A stretch of 64,000 bases of DNA, taken from Schistocerca nitens (taxonomy: Eukaryota; Arthropoda; Insecta; Orthoptera; Acrididae). Under the pieces are notes generated by a model. The model had not been told where the DNA came from and ran no database searches. It worked only from the letters and a program-made list of their open reading frames with translations. Every line of letters starts with the position of its first letter. Position 1 is the first letter of the stretch. This document shows, in pieces, positions 10,626 through 21,307 of this stretch. The stretch lies in assembly GCF_023898315.1 (NCBI RefSeq), contig NC_064621.1, positions 123,775,521 to 123,839,520 of the forward strand, read 5' to 3'. Both the position numbers and the translations under genes were made by a program.

Positions 10626-11650
10626 CTAAACTGAAGGATCTTCTGGCTCAGTGTCTTCAGATTCACTTTCGTTTGTTTCAGCCAGGTGTATCATCACAGA
10701 TTCCACTATGGTGCCTCTTAAACCCTGCAGTGCTTCTGCTTGTTTTACACACCTCTCCCAGTCCTGCTGAGTAACATTGTCAAGAGCTTCGTGTCTTAGC
10801 TTCTCGACATCATCAAGTTTTAAAGTAGTATTTCTTTTCGCTACTTCTTGCTTTACTTGGGCCCACACCAATTCAATGTGGGATTACACTGGCAGTGATA
10901 TGGTGGTAGACTTACCACTTGGTGACCCATTTCATTTGCCACTTGATCTAATTCGTAAGTCTTTTTGGCACCTACGATTTCTTCCTCAGACAGGAGATCA
11001 GTCTTCATTTCATTGACTGAAAATGAAACATTCTTTCTCTTTAACCACTCCATAATATCTGCCTTGCGCCAATTTGAACGTGGTAGCTTTTCTATCTGAA
11101 TGGAGTGGTAACTTGTCTTATCCATCATGGTAATTGACCCTTCTTCCAGCGCAGACAACAGCCGAATAAACCAATTCTAAAAAACTTCTCCATTTCTGAA
11201 TGGTAATTGGATTGGCAAGAACTTTCACCACAAAAAAAAAAAAAAAAGAGAGTAAGTTTGGCCTCTGGTATGAATCCTGTGGTTAATGAACCAGTGTGGG
11301 CGATGATTAATTGGCCACCTCTACCAGTAGGCACTTTCGAACTGCATTTCGTTTGGAGTCGTGCTATATATGCTTATTGGTGTGGTTCTGTGAAACCCAA
11401 GTTTCATCCAAATACACTACAGGCCTGGTGCCTTCAGCACGCAAGAAGTGCATTGTATGAAAAAACTTCATTTTTGCTGCTGCAGTGTCTCTGTGTTCCA
11501 TTAAGAATTTCCACCCCTCATTACACTTCTTGAATCGGAAACCAAGGGAGCAGAGAAGACGAAGAATGGAGGACTCTGAACCTGAGTAATTAATTTTTTC
11601 ACGGAGGTCAGCCTGTATTTTTTTAGCCATTGGACGTTATCCTTTACATC
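10626..11650 (-). pseudogene. Tc1/mariner-superfamily DDE transposase, broken
   Basis: Read on the minus strand, three pieces in different frames form one protein. One holds LREKINYSGSESSILRLLCS and then VVYLDETWVSQNH (first catalytic Asp, near 11410). The next holds MMDKTSYHSIQIEKLPRSNW, where the family has a D-N pair, and a HQVVSLPPYHCQCNP motif in which the expected downstream Glu is not readable. The last runs QVKQEVAKRNTTLKLDDVEK to a C-terminal acidic end and a stop at 10626. An A/T run near 11230 sits in a frame break. The layout resembles the insect transposase family with LPPYHC-NPIE, not classical mariner. The N-terminal part is displaced to 12590-12800 by a CR1 insertion. Confidence 0.7.
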
Positions 11651-12405
11651 TACATCCATACTCCGCAAGCCACCTGACGGTGTGTGGCGGAGGGTACCTT
11701 GAGTACCTCTATCGGTTCTCCCTTCTATTCCAGTCTCGTATTGTTTGTGGAAAGAAGGATTGTCGGTATGCTTCTGTGTGGGTTCTAATCTCTCTGATTT
11801 TATCCTCATGGTCCCTTCGCGAGATATACATAGGAGGGAGCAATATACTGCTTGACCCTTTGGTGAAGGTATGTTCTCGAAACTTCAACAAAAGCCCGTA
11901 CCGCGCTACTGAGTGTCTCTCCTGCAGAGGCTTCCACTGGAGTTTATCTATCATCTCCGTAACGCTTTCGCGATTTCTAAATGATCCTGTAACGAAGCGC
12001 GCTGCTCTCCGTTGGATCTTCTCTACCTCTTCTATCAACCCTATCTGGTACAGATCCCACACTGCTGAGCAGTATTCAAGCAGTGGGCGAACAAGTGTAC
12101 TGTAACCTACTTCCTTTGTTTTCGGATTGCATTTCCTTAGGATTCTTCCAATGAATCTCAGTCTGGCATCTGCTTTACCAACGATCAACTTTATATGATC
12201 ATTCCATTTTAAATCACTCCTAATGCGTACTCCCAGATAATTTATGGAATTAACTGCTTCCAGTTGCTGACCCGCTATATTGTAGCTAAATGATAAGGGA
12301 TCTATCTTTCTATGTATTCGCAGCACATTACACTTGTCTACATTGAGATTCAATTGCCATTCCTTGCACCATGTGTCAATTCGTTGCATATCCTCCTGTC
12401 ACCTT
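11650..12405 (-). mobile_element. CR1-like LINE, 5'-truncated
   Basis: A minus-strand LINE fragment with an open frame of 226 codons (12389 to 11709). It encodes the RT thumb and C-terminal region: NYLGVRIRSDLKWNDHI, VGKADARLRFIGRIL, VEKIQRRAARFVTG and a final QTIRDWNR. Its 3' end lies near 11650, where the minus strand ends in a TGTAGATG-type repeat, as expected for this group. The truncated 5' end abuts 12405. It was inserted into the DDE transposase and split it. Lack of stops over 226 codons suggests moderate age. Confidence 0.8.
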
Positions 12406-12555
12406 GTTCATTTGACCTGTAGCTTCTGACCGAATAGTCAGCTTGAGATTTTCAAACAGGATGAAAAGAAGTGGTGGACAGCTGTGTTATGTGGTTCCTT
12501 TTGCCGAAAGAACGGAAGTTGGCTAATGTGAACTGTAGTATTCCAACTGTGGTCC
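12397..12555. repeat. 159-base direct repeat, copy 1
   Basis: A 159-base block that recurs at 13343-13501 in the same orientation with only a handful of substitutions by eye and no length change. This copy abuts the truncated 5' end of the CR1 fragment. Identity of the repeat is unknown. Confidence 0.8.
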
Positions 12556-12589
12556 TCTGTCGTAATATCCAAGTACAGTTCTACGCGTG

Positions 12590-12800
12590 AGCTCATTGTT
12601 AAAATTGTCAAAGTAGGTTGATTTCTGTTCACATTCGAATCCCTTTCTTGGAGAATCTGAACACTCGTTCATACCTGAAGATTCTGCCAATGACACAGAT
12701 TTGCTAATATGGCCTACAGTTGACTTGGAGGCACCAAGTGCTTTAGCAGTAAGTTTATGAATTTGCGCAAAATTTAAGTTATTCCTTGCTTCTTCATTGT
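12590..12800 (-). pseudogene. N-terminal helix-turn-helix part of the DDE transposase
   Basis: Reading down from about 12790 the minus strand encodes NNLNFAQIHKLTAKALGASK followed by STVGHISKS, a helix-turn-helix resembling the DNA-binding region of Tc1/IS630-like transposases, then a TRRTVLGYYDRG-like segment near 12560. It is separated from the catalytic part by the CR1 fragment. The split piece and the body at 10626-11650 are probably one former gene. Confidence 0.5.
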
Positions 12801-13342
12801 AAGTTCAGTAAAAAACTTGAGTACATTCGATATGATAATTTTCAATTGTTTATGAATGTCTTTCCACTCTTTCCACACACTGGAGTAGTACTACAAGTAA
12901 GTCGTTGCTCCTGCATTGTTGTTCACCACTGAACACACATCAGAGCACCTTTATAAAGACAGTAAGACACTGAGATCAGACGTGAACACTCGATATAGCA
13001 CCTTAACTCAGCTTTCAGCTGCTCTGACCTACCGCACCACTAACGATACCTACATGGCAACAAAGCTGCAGTGGCCATGATCGTGAGGACTCTACTTTCG
13101 TGTCAGCCACTCTAGTGGTGATCACCAGAATGTGCCCTTAAGTACTGCTATCTGTTTGATACCAGACTTAAAGAGACAGAACAGTATTACAGACTCACCT
13201 GTAAGGACTAGGCTCTCAGAGCCCGATGCGGGAGATAGAGAAGGGTACAATGCCTGTGTCAGTGTGTCATCTCGACCGGACAGACATCACATATGGGAGC
13301 GGGTCAACACACTGCCTCGCTACGTGTCACAGCTCCCTCAGA

Positions 13343-13501
13343 TGTCACCTTGTTCATTTGAACTGTAGCTTCTGACCGAATAGTAAGCTTGAGATTTGCA
13401 AACAGGATGAAAAGAAGTGGTGGACAGCTGTGTTATGTGGTTCCTTTTGCCGATAGAATGGAAGTTGGCTAATGTGAACTGTAGTATTCCCACTATGGTC
13501 C
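13343..13501. repeat. 159-base direct repeat, copy 2
   Basis: Partner of 12397-12555. This copy ends where the I-like LINE 5' sequence begins (C-run at about 13501), so the LINE appears to have inserted at the end of the repeat, or the repeat end marks a rearrangement point. Confidence 0.8.
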
Positions 13502-14985
13502 CCCTCCCCCAAGGGGCTTACAACTCTTTTGTGAGTATGTGCTTGGCTACCTGCACTGTCATCATGGTGGATGACCTGCATATGAAGCAGATGAAGCTTT
13601 CTCCCACTGGTGGTCACATGGCTCCAGCAGGTCTTCAGAAGGAAATAACTTGGTCAGCGCATAGAGATATGACCCCAAAATGTTTCCTTCTCTGGCTACG
13701 CTGTGGGAGAAATGCCAGGCTAAGCGACAGGCAGAGAAATACTCCCCCAATACCTGCTGTGTACAGGGACAGATGGGAATTCTTTTTTGCTCACAAAGCC
13801 TTTATTCTTTGTAGAGAATATAGAGGGTAAGTTTGTGGAAGTTGCAGCCATCTCCAAAATGAATAGCGGGTCAATTTAGATTAAAACAGCATTTCCAGCC
13901 CAGTCACAGGCGTTGGTTGCTTGTGTGACAAGCTGGGTAACATTTTCGTGACCACAACTCCCCATTAGTCTAAACATGGTTCAAGGTATCATTTTCCATC
14001 ATGACCTCGTCTTCAAGTCTGAAAATGAGCTACGCATCAATTTGGAGCAATGGAGTGTACTCTTGTCCGTCGTTTCCATAGGGGGCCAAGGACAATTGGA
14101 TTGCTACTGGTGCCTTCATTTTGGTTTTTGAGGGTAATTCGTCACCTGAAAAGGTCAAGGTGATTGTATACTGGTGTGAAGTGATATTGTATGTTCTGCT
14201 GACCCCCTCCCCCTGCTCACCCTCCGCCATACAGTGCGCAGTGCTTCAAATGTATGAAATTTGGGCATGTGTCTTCGCATTGCGACGCCAGCCCAGTCTG
14301 TAGGAGTTGCGGACAACCATTGAACTTGAATGTTCCCTGTGCTCCTCCTCTGTTTGCATAAACTGTGAAGAGCACAATTCTGCCTGCTCACCAGACTGCA
14401 CCAGCTTTCAGAGAGAAAAAATACAAAATATAAGACTCTGTACAGACTGACATATCAAGAGGCTGAGAACAAATGAATGTCTGCACCCTGCACACATGGC
14501 AACATTGTATGCTATAGGCTATGATGATGTCGCCCCCTCTGCTGATGGTACTTTCCTCTATTATGCATCCTTTTGTGAGCCATCATGGCCGCTCGACTAT
14601 GCCTGCCCTCTGATGGTTGGGGGCTCTCCTCCTGCTGCTTCCCCAACACCTACTTTGGAGGCAATGGTTCTCCATCCACCAGGGACCTCGAGTCCCACCC
14701 CATAGCTGGAGATGCATCACCCTCATCTGGCTAGTTGATAGTCATCTGTGACATGTCTGATACAATTATTTGCCTTGTCATCATTGCAGTCCCCCACTCG
14801 ATGGACTCCTTTTACCTTTTACTGCTGGCCCATCCCTTGTCGGACTACGGCCATTGCCATCGCCATCCGTCGTCATTGTCGGGCTTTGCGATACCTTAAG
14901 TGCCACCCGTCCTCAGACAGACTTATTACCTTTTCAATGTCTTTGTGCCAAAGTCCATTACTTAACCAAACAGAGCAAGTGGGTG
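13502..14985 (+). mobile_element. I-like LINE 5' fragment (leader and ORF1 remnant)
   Basis: Starts with a C-run, AAGGGG and a hairpin at 13516-13536 matching the leader of the 29905-35850 element. It continues with ORF1 remnants that align by eye with the 2600-3340 region, such as the GGGCCAAGGACAATTGGATT block near 14081 and the GAAAAGGTCAAGGTGATTGT block near 14148. CCHC-like cysteines follow near 14240-14390, then proline-rich coding remnants to about 14705. RT and 3' end are absent; the fragment runs into a minus-strand RTE copy near 14985. Confidence 0.7.
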
Positions 14986-15169
14986 TTTTCCATCTGAGTT
15001 CTTGATATTCATACGACTGCTTCTTTTTTCTCCAAAGGCTTCTTTAATTTTCCTGTAGGCAGTATTTATATTTCCCGTAGTGATATATGGTTTTATATCC
15101 TTACATTTGTCCTCTAGCCATTCCTGCTTAGCCATTTTCCACTCCTGTCAACCTTACTTTTTAGATGTA

Positions 15170-15415
15170 TCTAAAAACAAAGATGATGTGACTTACCAAA
15201 CAAAAGCACTGGCATGTTGATAGACACACAAACAAACACAAACATACACACAAAATTCAAGCTTTTGCAACCGATGGTTGCTTCTTCAGGAAAGAGGGAA
15301 GGAGAGAGAAAGACGAAAGGATGTGGGTTTTAAGGGAGAGGGTAAGGAGTCATTCCAATCCCGGGAGCGGAAAGACTTACCTTAAGGGGAAAAAGGACAG
15401 GTATACACTAGCGCG

Positions 15416-15485
<70 letters not shown>

Positions 15486-15862
15486 TATATCCATCCGCAC
15501 AGACACAAGCAGACATTTGTAAAGGCAAAGAGTTTGGGCAGAGATGTCAGTCGAGGCGGAAGTACTTATTTTTGGCGGAAGTACAGAGGCAGAGACGTTG
15601 TTGAATGACAGGTGAGGTATGAGTGGCGGCAACTTGAAATTTGCGGAGGTTGAGACCTGGTGGGTAATGAGAAGAGAGGATATACTGAAGGGTAAGTTCC
15701 CATCTCCGGAGTTCTGACAGGTTGGTGTTAGTGGGAAGTATCCAGATAACCCGGATGGTGTAACACTGTGCCAAGATGTGCTGGCCGTGCACCAAGGCAT
15801 GTTTAACCACAGGGTGATCCTCATTACCAACAAACGCTGTCTGCCTGTGTCCATTCATGCGA
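15170..15862 (+). repeat. Unclassified interspersed repeat nested in RTE copy 4
   Basis: The RTE alignment breaks near 15165 and resumes near 15864. The insert starts with AACAAAGATGATGTGACTTA, contains a long alternating GC/AC tract, and has a body with no coding potential that ends near TGTGTCCATTCATGCGAAT. It looks like an abundant orthopteran interspersed repeat, from memory. No clean target duplication or terminal inverted repeat was identified. Confidence 0.55.
15411..15483. repeat. (GC)n(AC)n dinucleotide tract
   Basis: An uninterrupted alternating purine-pyrimidine tract: GC repeats at 15411-15424 passing directly into AC repeats to 15483. Such tracts are prone to form Z-DNA and to change length. 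Confidence 0.95.
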
Positions 15863-17262
15863 ATTCGTACTCCCATTTGCCTGCTTCATTTTTATATTTT
15901 ATCTTTTCATCATTTAAATTCCATACCTCCTTTGTTATCCACAGATTTCTAGTAGGCCTTGTTTTTTTACCTCTTTGATTCTTTGCTGCCTTCACTAATT
16001 CATCTCTTAAAGCTACCCATTCATCTTCTACTTTATTCCTTTCCCCTGTTCTAGTTAATTGTTGCCAAATGCACCCTCTGAAACTCACAAAACCTCTGGT
16101 TTTTTTCAACTTATCTGGATCCCAATGCCTTTATACCTTTTTTTAAATCTAGAGTTCATAACCAATTAATTGTGGTCAGAGTCCACATCTGCCCCTGGAA
16201 ATGTCTTACTATTTAAGATCTGGTTCCAAAATGTATCTTATCATTATGTAATCAACCTGAAACCTTCTGATGTCTCCAGATCTTGTCCATGCATATAATT
16301 TCCTTTCATGATTGTGAAACCATGTGTTAGTGACAATGAAATTATGCTCTATGCAAAGTTCTACCAGGTGGCTTTTTCTTTCATTCATTTCACCCAGTCA
16401 ATATTCACCTACAGTTTTTCCTTTCCTTCTTTTTCCTACTATCAGATTCCAGTCCCCCATCATAATAAAATTGTTTCCTTTACCAACAGAATAATTTCTC
16501 TTATCTCTTCATACGTTTCTTCATTCTCTTCATCATCTGCAGAGCTGGTTGGCATATGAACTTCTAGTACTGCAGTGGGTGTGGGCTTGTGTCTTGGGCT
16601 ATGATAATGCATTCACTATGCTGTTCGTAGTAGCTTACCCATGCTCCTGTTTTTTATTCATTATTAAACCTACTCCTGCATTACCTCTGTTTGCTTTTGT
16701 ATTTGTAACCTTGTATTCACCTGACCAGAAGTCTTGTTCCTCCTGCCACCGAACTTAATTCCCACTATATCTAACTTCAACCTATCAATTTTCTCTTTCA
16801 AGTTTTCTAACCTACCTGCCCAGTCTAACATTCTGCGTTCGGATACATAGAATGCCAGTTTTGTTTTTCCTGATTATGACATTCTCCTGCATAGTCTCCG
16901 CCTAGAGGTCTGAATGGGGGACTATTTTACCTCTGGGATATTTTACCCAAAAGAAAGCCATCATCTAACCATGCAGTAGAGCTGCAAGCCCTCGGGAAAA
17001 GTTACAGCTGTAGTTTCCTCTTGCTTGTAGCTGTTCACATTACCATCACAGCAAGGCAGTTTTGTTCGATGTTACTAGGCCAGATCAGCCAGTCATCCAG
17101 GCTATAGCCCTTCAACTACTGATAAGGCTGCTGCTCCTCTTCAGGGACCATACATTTGTCTGGGCTCTCAGCAGATACCCCTCCGATGTGATTGCACCTA
17201 CAGCATGGCTATCTGTAAGACCCCCAATGGCAAAGTCTATGGTTCACAGGGGGTGGGGGTAT

Positions 17263-18009
17263 TTACATTAATTACATACTTAATTAGCTTAAAAGATATT
17301 GTTAATTAAAGATTTCACCTGGTCCAACTTTTGGTGCCATTTATAGCCAAATTACTGTAAATTTCTGTGCTCTGTTGATATACTTTTGATTACCTGGTTT
17401 TTCTGAATCCAGTTACACTCGTATTGACGGGCAAGGGTCATAAATTAAAAGTCACTAAATTTTCGATAACTAAATTTTGACATACAAGATAGAGCCTGTG
17501 GTTACCAATGCAGAATTCTCATTGTGTAGGCATAAATTAGTACTGTATGTCCTGACAGATACTGCTCATGAGAAATAATATATAAACAAAATATGAAAAA
17601 ATCAGCAGCCAATAAAAAACGAACTTTTTGACTGGAGGGAATTTGTAAACTATTATAAATTAATAAAGTTCAGTAATACCCTGGAGTGAGTCTTCATAAG
17701 GCCCAAGCTTGTGACATTTTCAGTTATTTTGTTCATTTTGGTCATAGCCTTTGTCTGGTATAGCTAGTCTGTTGTTCAGCCCAGACTTGGGAACCTTTTG
17801 AGTTGCTTCTCTGTTCGTGCAAACTGGGATGACAGAACTTTTTTTATAGTGACGAGCAGTAGACTGTCAAAATACGTGTTGGATCATTCAGACAATGTCA
17901 CTAACAACAGCTATGACTTCTTTACTTAATTGTGAGTGAAGCAACTATTGGTCCGTACTGCTTGTTCTTTTATTATTCGGTAAAAAAAGAACTATTATGC
18001 TCTATATAT
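17263..18009. other. Intron sequence with nothing recognised
   Basis: AT-rich sequence between the RTE copy 4 leader and the intact RTE element. No open frame, repeat ends or homology that I can support. Confidence 0.5.
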
Positions 18010-21000
18010 GTCCATACTACCTTACTTACTTACTTTACTTTACACGTGGCTAAGGCCTTATCGACCATACACCTGCTCTACGAGCCTCTTCCAATTATTT
18101 CTATCCAGGGAAATTGTTGTCCAATCGGAGTTGATGCCCATCCTAGCTGCATCTTCCCGGATATTCTCCATCCACCTAATTCGAGGTCTTCCTCTTCTTC
18201 TCTTTCCTTCTAATTTCTTAGTGGATGCTATTTTGGGTAGTCTGTTCTCCGGCATCCTTGCTACATGACCAGCCCAGTTCAGTCTTCTTTTCTTTAACAT
18301 ATCCACAATGGTACTATGTTTGTACAGCTCCCGTAGTTCTTCATTTTTCCTTATCCTCCACTCCATGACAGTTTCATCGAAGATTGGTCCAAATATTTTT
18401 CTTAGTATTTTTCTTTCAAATATCAACAGTTTTTCTTCATCTTTTTTCCTGAATGTAATAGCTTCACATCCATATAATGCTACTGGTAGAATAGTTGACT
18501 GATAAAAACGGATTTTGAATTCAGTACTAAGTGATCTCATCCTTAAAATTTTGATACAGCTGTAAAAAGTTCTATTAGCTGCTGCTAGACGGGCGTCTAT
18601 TTCTATTTCTGCTCTATTGTCTCTGCTAAAAAGACTCCCTAAGTACTTGAAGTGGTCAACTCCCTTGAAAGTGAGACCATTTACGGTCAGTGGTGTATTC
18701 TTTTGGAGTTTTTTACTTATGACTAGATATTCTGTCTTTTCTTCATTCACATGAAGTCCAGCTTTCTCAGCTATTTTGTAATAATTTTGCATCATCCTGA
18801 TTAATTCAGCTTTTGAAGTGCTTATTAAGGCTACATCATCTGCATAAGTAAGTCTAGTAATGTTCTGTCCCTGCAGTTGGATCCCTTGTGGATTAGTTTT
18901 GGTGAATTCTCTATCAATCTTCTCTAAGATAATATTAAATAGAATAGGTGAGATGGCATCCCCTTGTCTCAGTCCAGTGTACACCTTAAAATTTTCAGTC
19001 TCTCCTGCAGGTGTCTTAACTTTGCATATGGTTTCTTCCAAACACATTTTAACTAATTTGATTAATTTTAATGGTATTTCAAATTCTTTCATGGTGTTTA
19101 AGATTGTCTGTCGGTGTATGCTATCATAGGCCTTCTTGAAGTCTATAAATAGAATATGGATATCTACATTAAATTCCCATGCCTTCTCATTTATTTGTCT
19201 CAATGTGAATAAGTGATCCAAAGTGGATCTGTTAGTGCGGAAACCACATTGGTAGTCCCCAATCAGTTCTTCGGTTATGGGAATCAGTCTGTGTAGTATA
19301 CACATCGACAAAATTTTATACGTGACATCGAGTAGGGCAATTCCTCTGTAGTTATCACAGACAAGGGGATCATTCTTCTTAAAGATGGGGCATATAATTG
19401 CAGTTTTCCAATCGGCCGGTATGTTTTCTGTCTCCCAAATTGTTTCAATTAAGGAATGTAGTTCTATTTCCAATTGTGGTCCTCCATTTTTTAAAAGCTC
19501 AGCATATACCTGGTCTTCCCCACAGGCCTTGTTGTTCTTTAATTTCTTTATTGTTTGTCTTATTTCATTTACTGATGGTGTGGTGACTTGTATATCAACT
19601 GTATCTGGTTCTTCAAATGTAAAGTAATATTGTGGATCATTGCAGTTGAGCAGCTGTGTAAAGTATGTCTTCCATGTTTCTTGAATGTCATTCTTGTTTG
19701 TAAGTATTTTCCCATTATGGTCCTTTATAAACTGTTCCCTTTTAGTGAATTTTCCCAAGGACTTTTTTATATTCTGGTACATCTGCCTTGCTCTGTGATG
19801 CTTGAAATCATCCTCCGCTTCTCTTACCATGTTGTTGTAGTGTTTTCTCTTCTCTTGTCTTAGAGTTCGTTGTGTTTCCTTGCGGATTTTATAGTATCTC
19901 TCCTTTAGTGTAATATTGTCCATGTCTTGTAACCATGCCTTCCTCGCATTTTGCCTCTCCAGTACTCTTTCTTGGCACTTTATATTAAACCAGATTTTGT
20001 TAGTTCGTTTTCTTTTACCTATAGTTTTGGAAGCTACATCTTGAATACTGTTTCTGAGGTGTCTCCATCTACTTTCCACGTCTTGCTGGTCACTATGTGT
20101 CAGTCTAGATTCCGATAGGTTAATTTCCATTTCTTTCCTAAAGTTTTCTTTTATTTTTTCTTCTGCCAGATTTTCTACATCGTACCTTTTAATTTCAACC
20201 CTATTTGTACTTTGTTTCTTTTTTAGCTTTATTTTCATTTGGGCTATGATTAACATATGATCTGTCTCACAATCTGCTCCCCTAAAAGTTCTAACGTCTT
20301 TAATACTGTTTTGAAATCGTCTTTGGATGGCGACATGGTCAATCTGGTTCACTACTTTTCCATCTGGTGATATCCATGACCCTAAATGAATGCGTTTGTG
20401 TTGGAATTTTGTGCTGCTTAATGTGAGACCATTTGCCATTGCAAAGTTTATGAGTCGCACACCATTCTCTGAACTTTCATCATGTAAGCTGTAATTCCCA
20501 ATGGTTGGTTTGTAGATTTCTTCTTTTCCTACTTTGGCATTAAAGTCTCCTAACACTATTGTTACGTTATGTCTACTTATTGAATTATGTGTCTGTTCCA
20601 GTTGACTATAAAATTCTTCTTTCACGTCATCTTCCTTATCTTCTGTGGGTGCATGAACATTTATAAATGTAATATCAAACCACTGAGCCTGGATTGTAAT
20701 GTGTGATATTCGGTTATTAATTGATTTGAATTCCTTTATTGTGTCAATTGCTGTTTTATGAATGTAAAAGCCCGTTCCAAATTCATGGCGCTGACCACAG
20801 TCTCCATACATTATTGTCCCGTCTCCTATTTTCATTGATCCCGTTCCCTGCCATCTTATTTCTTGGAGCGCTACCAGTTGTACCTTGTATTTTCCTAGTT
20901 CGTTTATTAGTATTTGTGCGCTTCCTGGGCGGTATAGACTTCTGACATTCCACGAACCAAAAGAGAAATCCTTGTAACTTTGCCAATTTCTGTCCCAGTA

Positions 21001-21307
21001 AATTCTGTCCTGTTTCCGAGGCATACCTTGAGTGTCCTGACCGGCCATTGTTTTACGTGAGTGGGTTGGTAGCCCTCTGCACAATCCCCAACCTGGAGGA
21101 CCAGGAGTCTTGATTTTGGGGTACTCTACCCCTAGGGATTTGCCTTCACCATGGCTTAACGAGTCTTCCGTACCCGTGCTAGTTTTGGTCCACCCCGGGT
21201 ATTTTATTTCCCCGGTACCCCCCATATCTGGAGAGCATTCCCCAATCCGCCACCCGGGGAGGCGCCCGATGGGGGACCAGCAACCCCACACGGGGTCCAT
21301 ACTACCT
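18010..21307 (-). mobile_element. Full-length RTE-clade LINE with 13-base target duplication
   Basis: The element occupies about 18023-21294 and is bounded by an exact 13-base duplication, GTCCATACTACCT, at 18010-18022 and 21295-21307. On the minus strand it ends in a very short 3' untranslated part followed by a (TAAG)n tail, both typical of RTE elements. The single long open frame is unbroken. A perfect duplication and an open frame indicate a recent insertion. It lies antisense to RPC7 in intron 1. Confidence 0.88.
18058..21300 (-). CDS. RTE endonuclease-reverse transcriptase, intact
   Basis: One uninterrupted frame of 1080 codons from the ATG at 21300. The frame is also open upstream to an ATG at 21381, but those 27 codons are flanking DNA and the 21300 ATG itself sits in the target duplication, so the native start may be a later methionine such as MAGQDTQG. 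Domains in order (numbering from the 21381 ATG): apurinic-like endonuclease with SWNVRSL (about 143-149), LQEIRWQ, VLGDFNAKVG and TDHMLI; then reverse transcriptase with FIDFKKAYDSI, GLRQGDAISPILFN and the catalytic YADDVALI; then a C-terminal YGCEAI and GRPRIRW region shared with other RTE proteins. No RNase H. All catalytic residues I can check are present. Confidence 0.88.
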   Translation of the reverse strand: MDPVWGCWSPIGRLPGWRIGECSPDMGGTGEIKYPGWTKTSTGTEDSLSHGEGKSLGVEYPKIKTPGPPGWGLCRGLPTHSRKTMAGQDTQGMPRKQDRIYWDRNWQSYKDFSFGSWNVRSLYRPGSAQILINELGKYKVQLVALQEIRWQGTGSMKIGDGTIMYGDCGQRHEFGTGFYIHKTAIDTIKEFKSINNRISHITIQAQWFDITFINVHAPTEDKEDDVKEEFYSQLEQTHNSISRHNVTIVLGDFNAKVGKEEIYKPTIGNYSLHDESSENGVRLINFAMANGLTLSSTKFQHKRIHLGSWISPDGKVVNQIDHVAIQRRFQNSIKDVRTFRGADCETDHMLIIAQMKIKLKKKQSTNRVEIKRYDVENLAEEKIKENFRKEMEINLSESRLTHSDQQDVESRWRHLRNSIQDVASKTIGKRKRTNKIWFNIKCQERVLERQNARKAWLQDMDNITLKERYYKIRKETQRTLRQEKRKHYNNMVREAEDDFKHHRARQMYQNIKKSLGKFTKREQFIKDHNGKILTNKNDIQETWKTYFTQLLNCNDPQYYFTFEEPDTVDIQVTTPSVNEIRQTIKKLKNNKACGEDQVYAELLKNGGPQLEIELHSLIETIWETENIPADWKTAIICPIFKKNDPLVCDNYRGIALLDVTYKILSMCILHRLIPITEELIGDYQCGFRTNRSTLDHLFTLRQINEKAWEFNVDIHILFIDFKKAYDSIHRQTILNTMKEFEIPLKLIKLVKMCLEETICKVKTPAGETENFKVYTGLRQGDAISPILFNIILEKIDREFTKTNPQGIQLQGQNITRLTYADDVALISTSKAELIRMMQNYYKIAEKAGLHVNEEKTEYLVISKKLQKNTPLTVNGLTFKGVDHFKYLGSLFSRDNRAEIEIDARLAAANRTFYSCIKILRMRSLSTEFKIRFYQSTILPVALYGCEAITFRKKDEEKLLIFERKILRKIFGPIFDETVMEWRIRKNEELRELYKHSTIVDMLKKRRLNWAGHVARMPENRLPKIASTKKLEGKRRRGRPRIRWMENIREDAARMGINSDWTTISLDRNNWKRLVEQVYGR

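Larger units (their letters stand above)
14985..17262 (-). mobile_element. RTE-clade LINE copy 4, missing its 3' half
   Basis: Diverged minus-strand relative of the copies at 36983-40278, 56508-59777 and 61241-63944. The 5' end near 17262 carries the same leader, and the endonuclease region is traceable back to about 15862. A different repeat interrupts at about 15170-15862, and the linker resumes to about 14985. Everything downstream, meaning the RT and the (CAA)n tail, is missing. Target-primed copying normally loses the 5' end, so this loss points to a later deletion or rearrangement. It has many frameshifts. Confidence 0.75.

Noticed and set aside
10626-11158. Host gene encoded on the minus strand
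   Set aside because: LPPYHC and associated motifs identify it as a DDE transposase, and the frames are broken.
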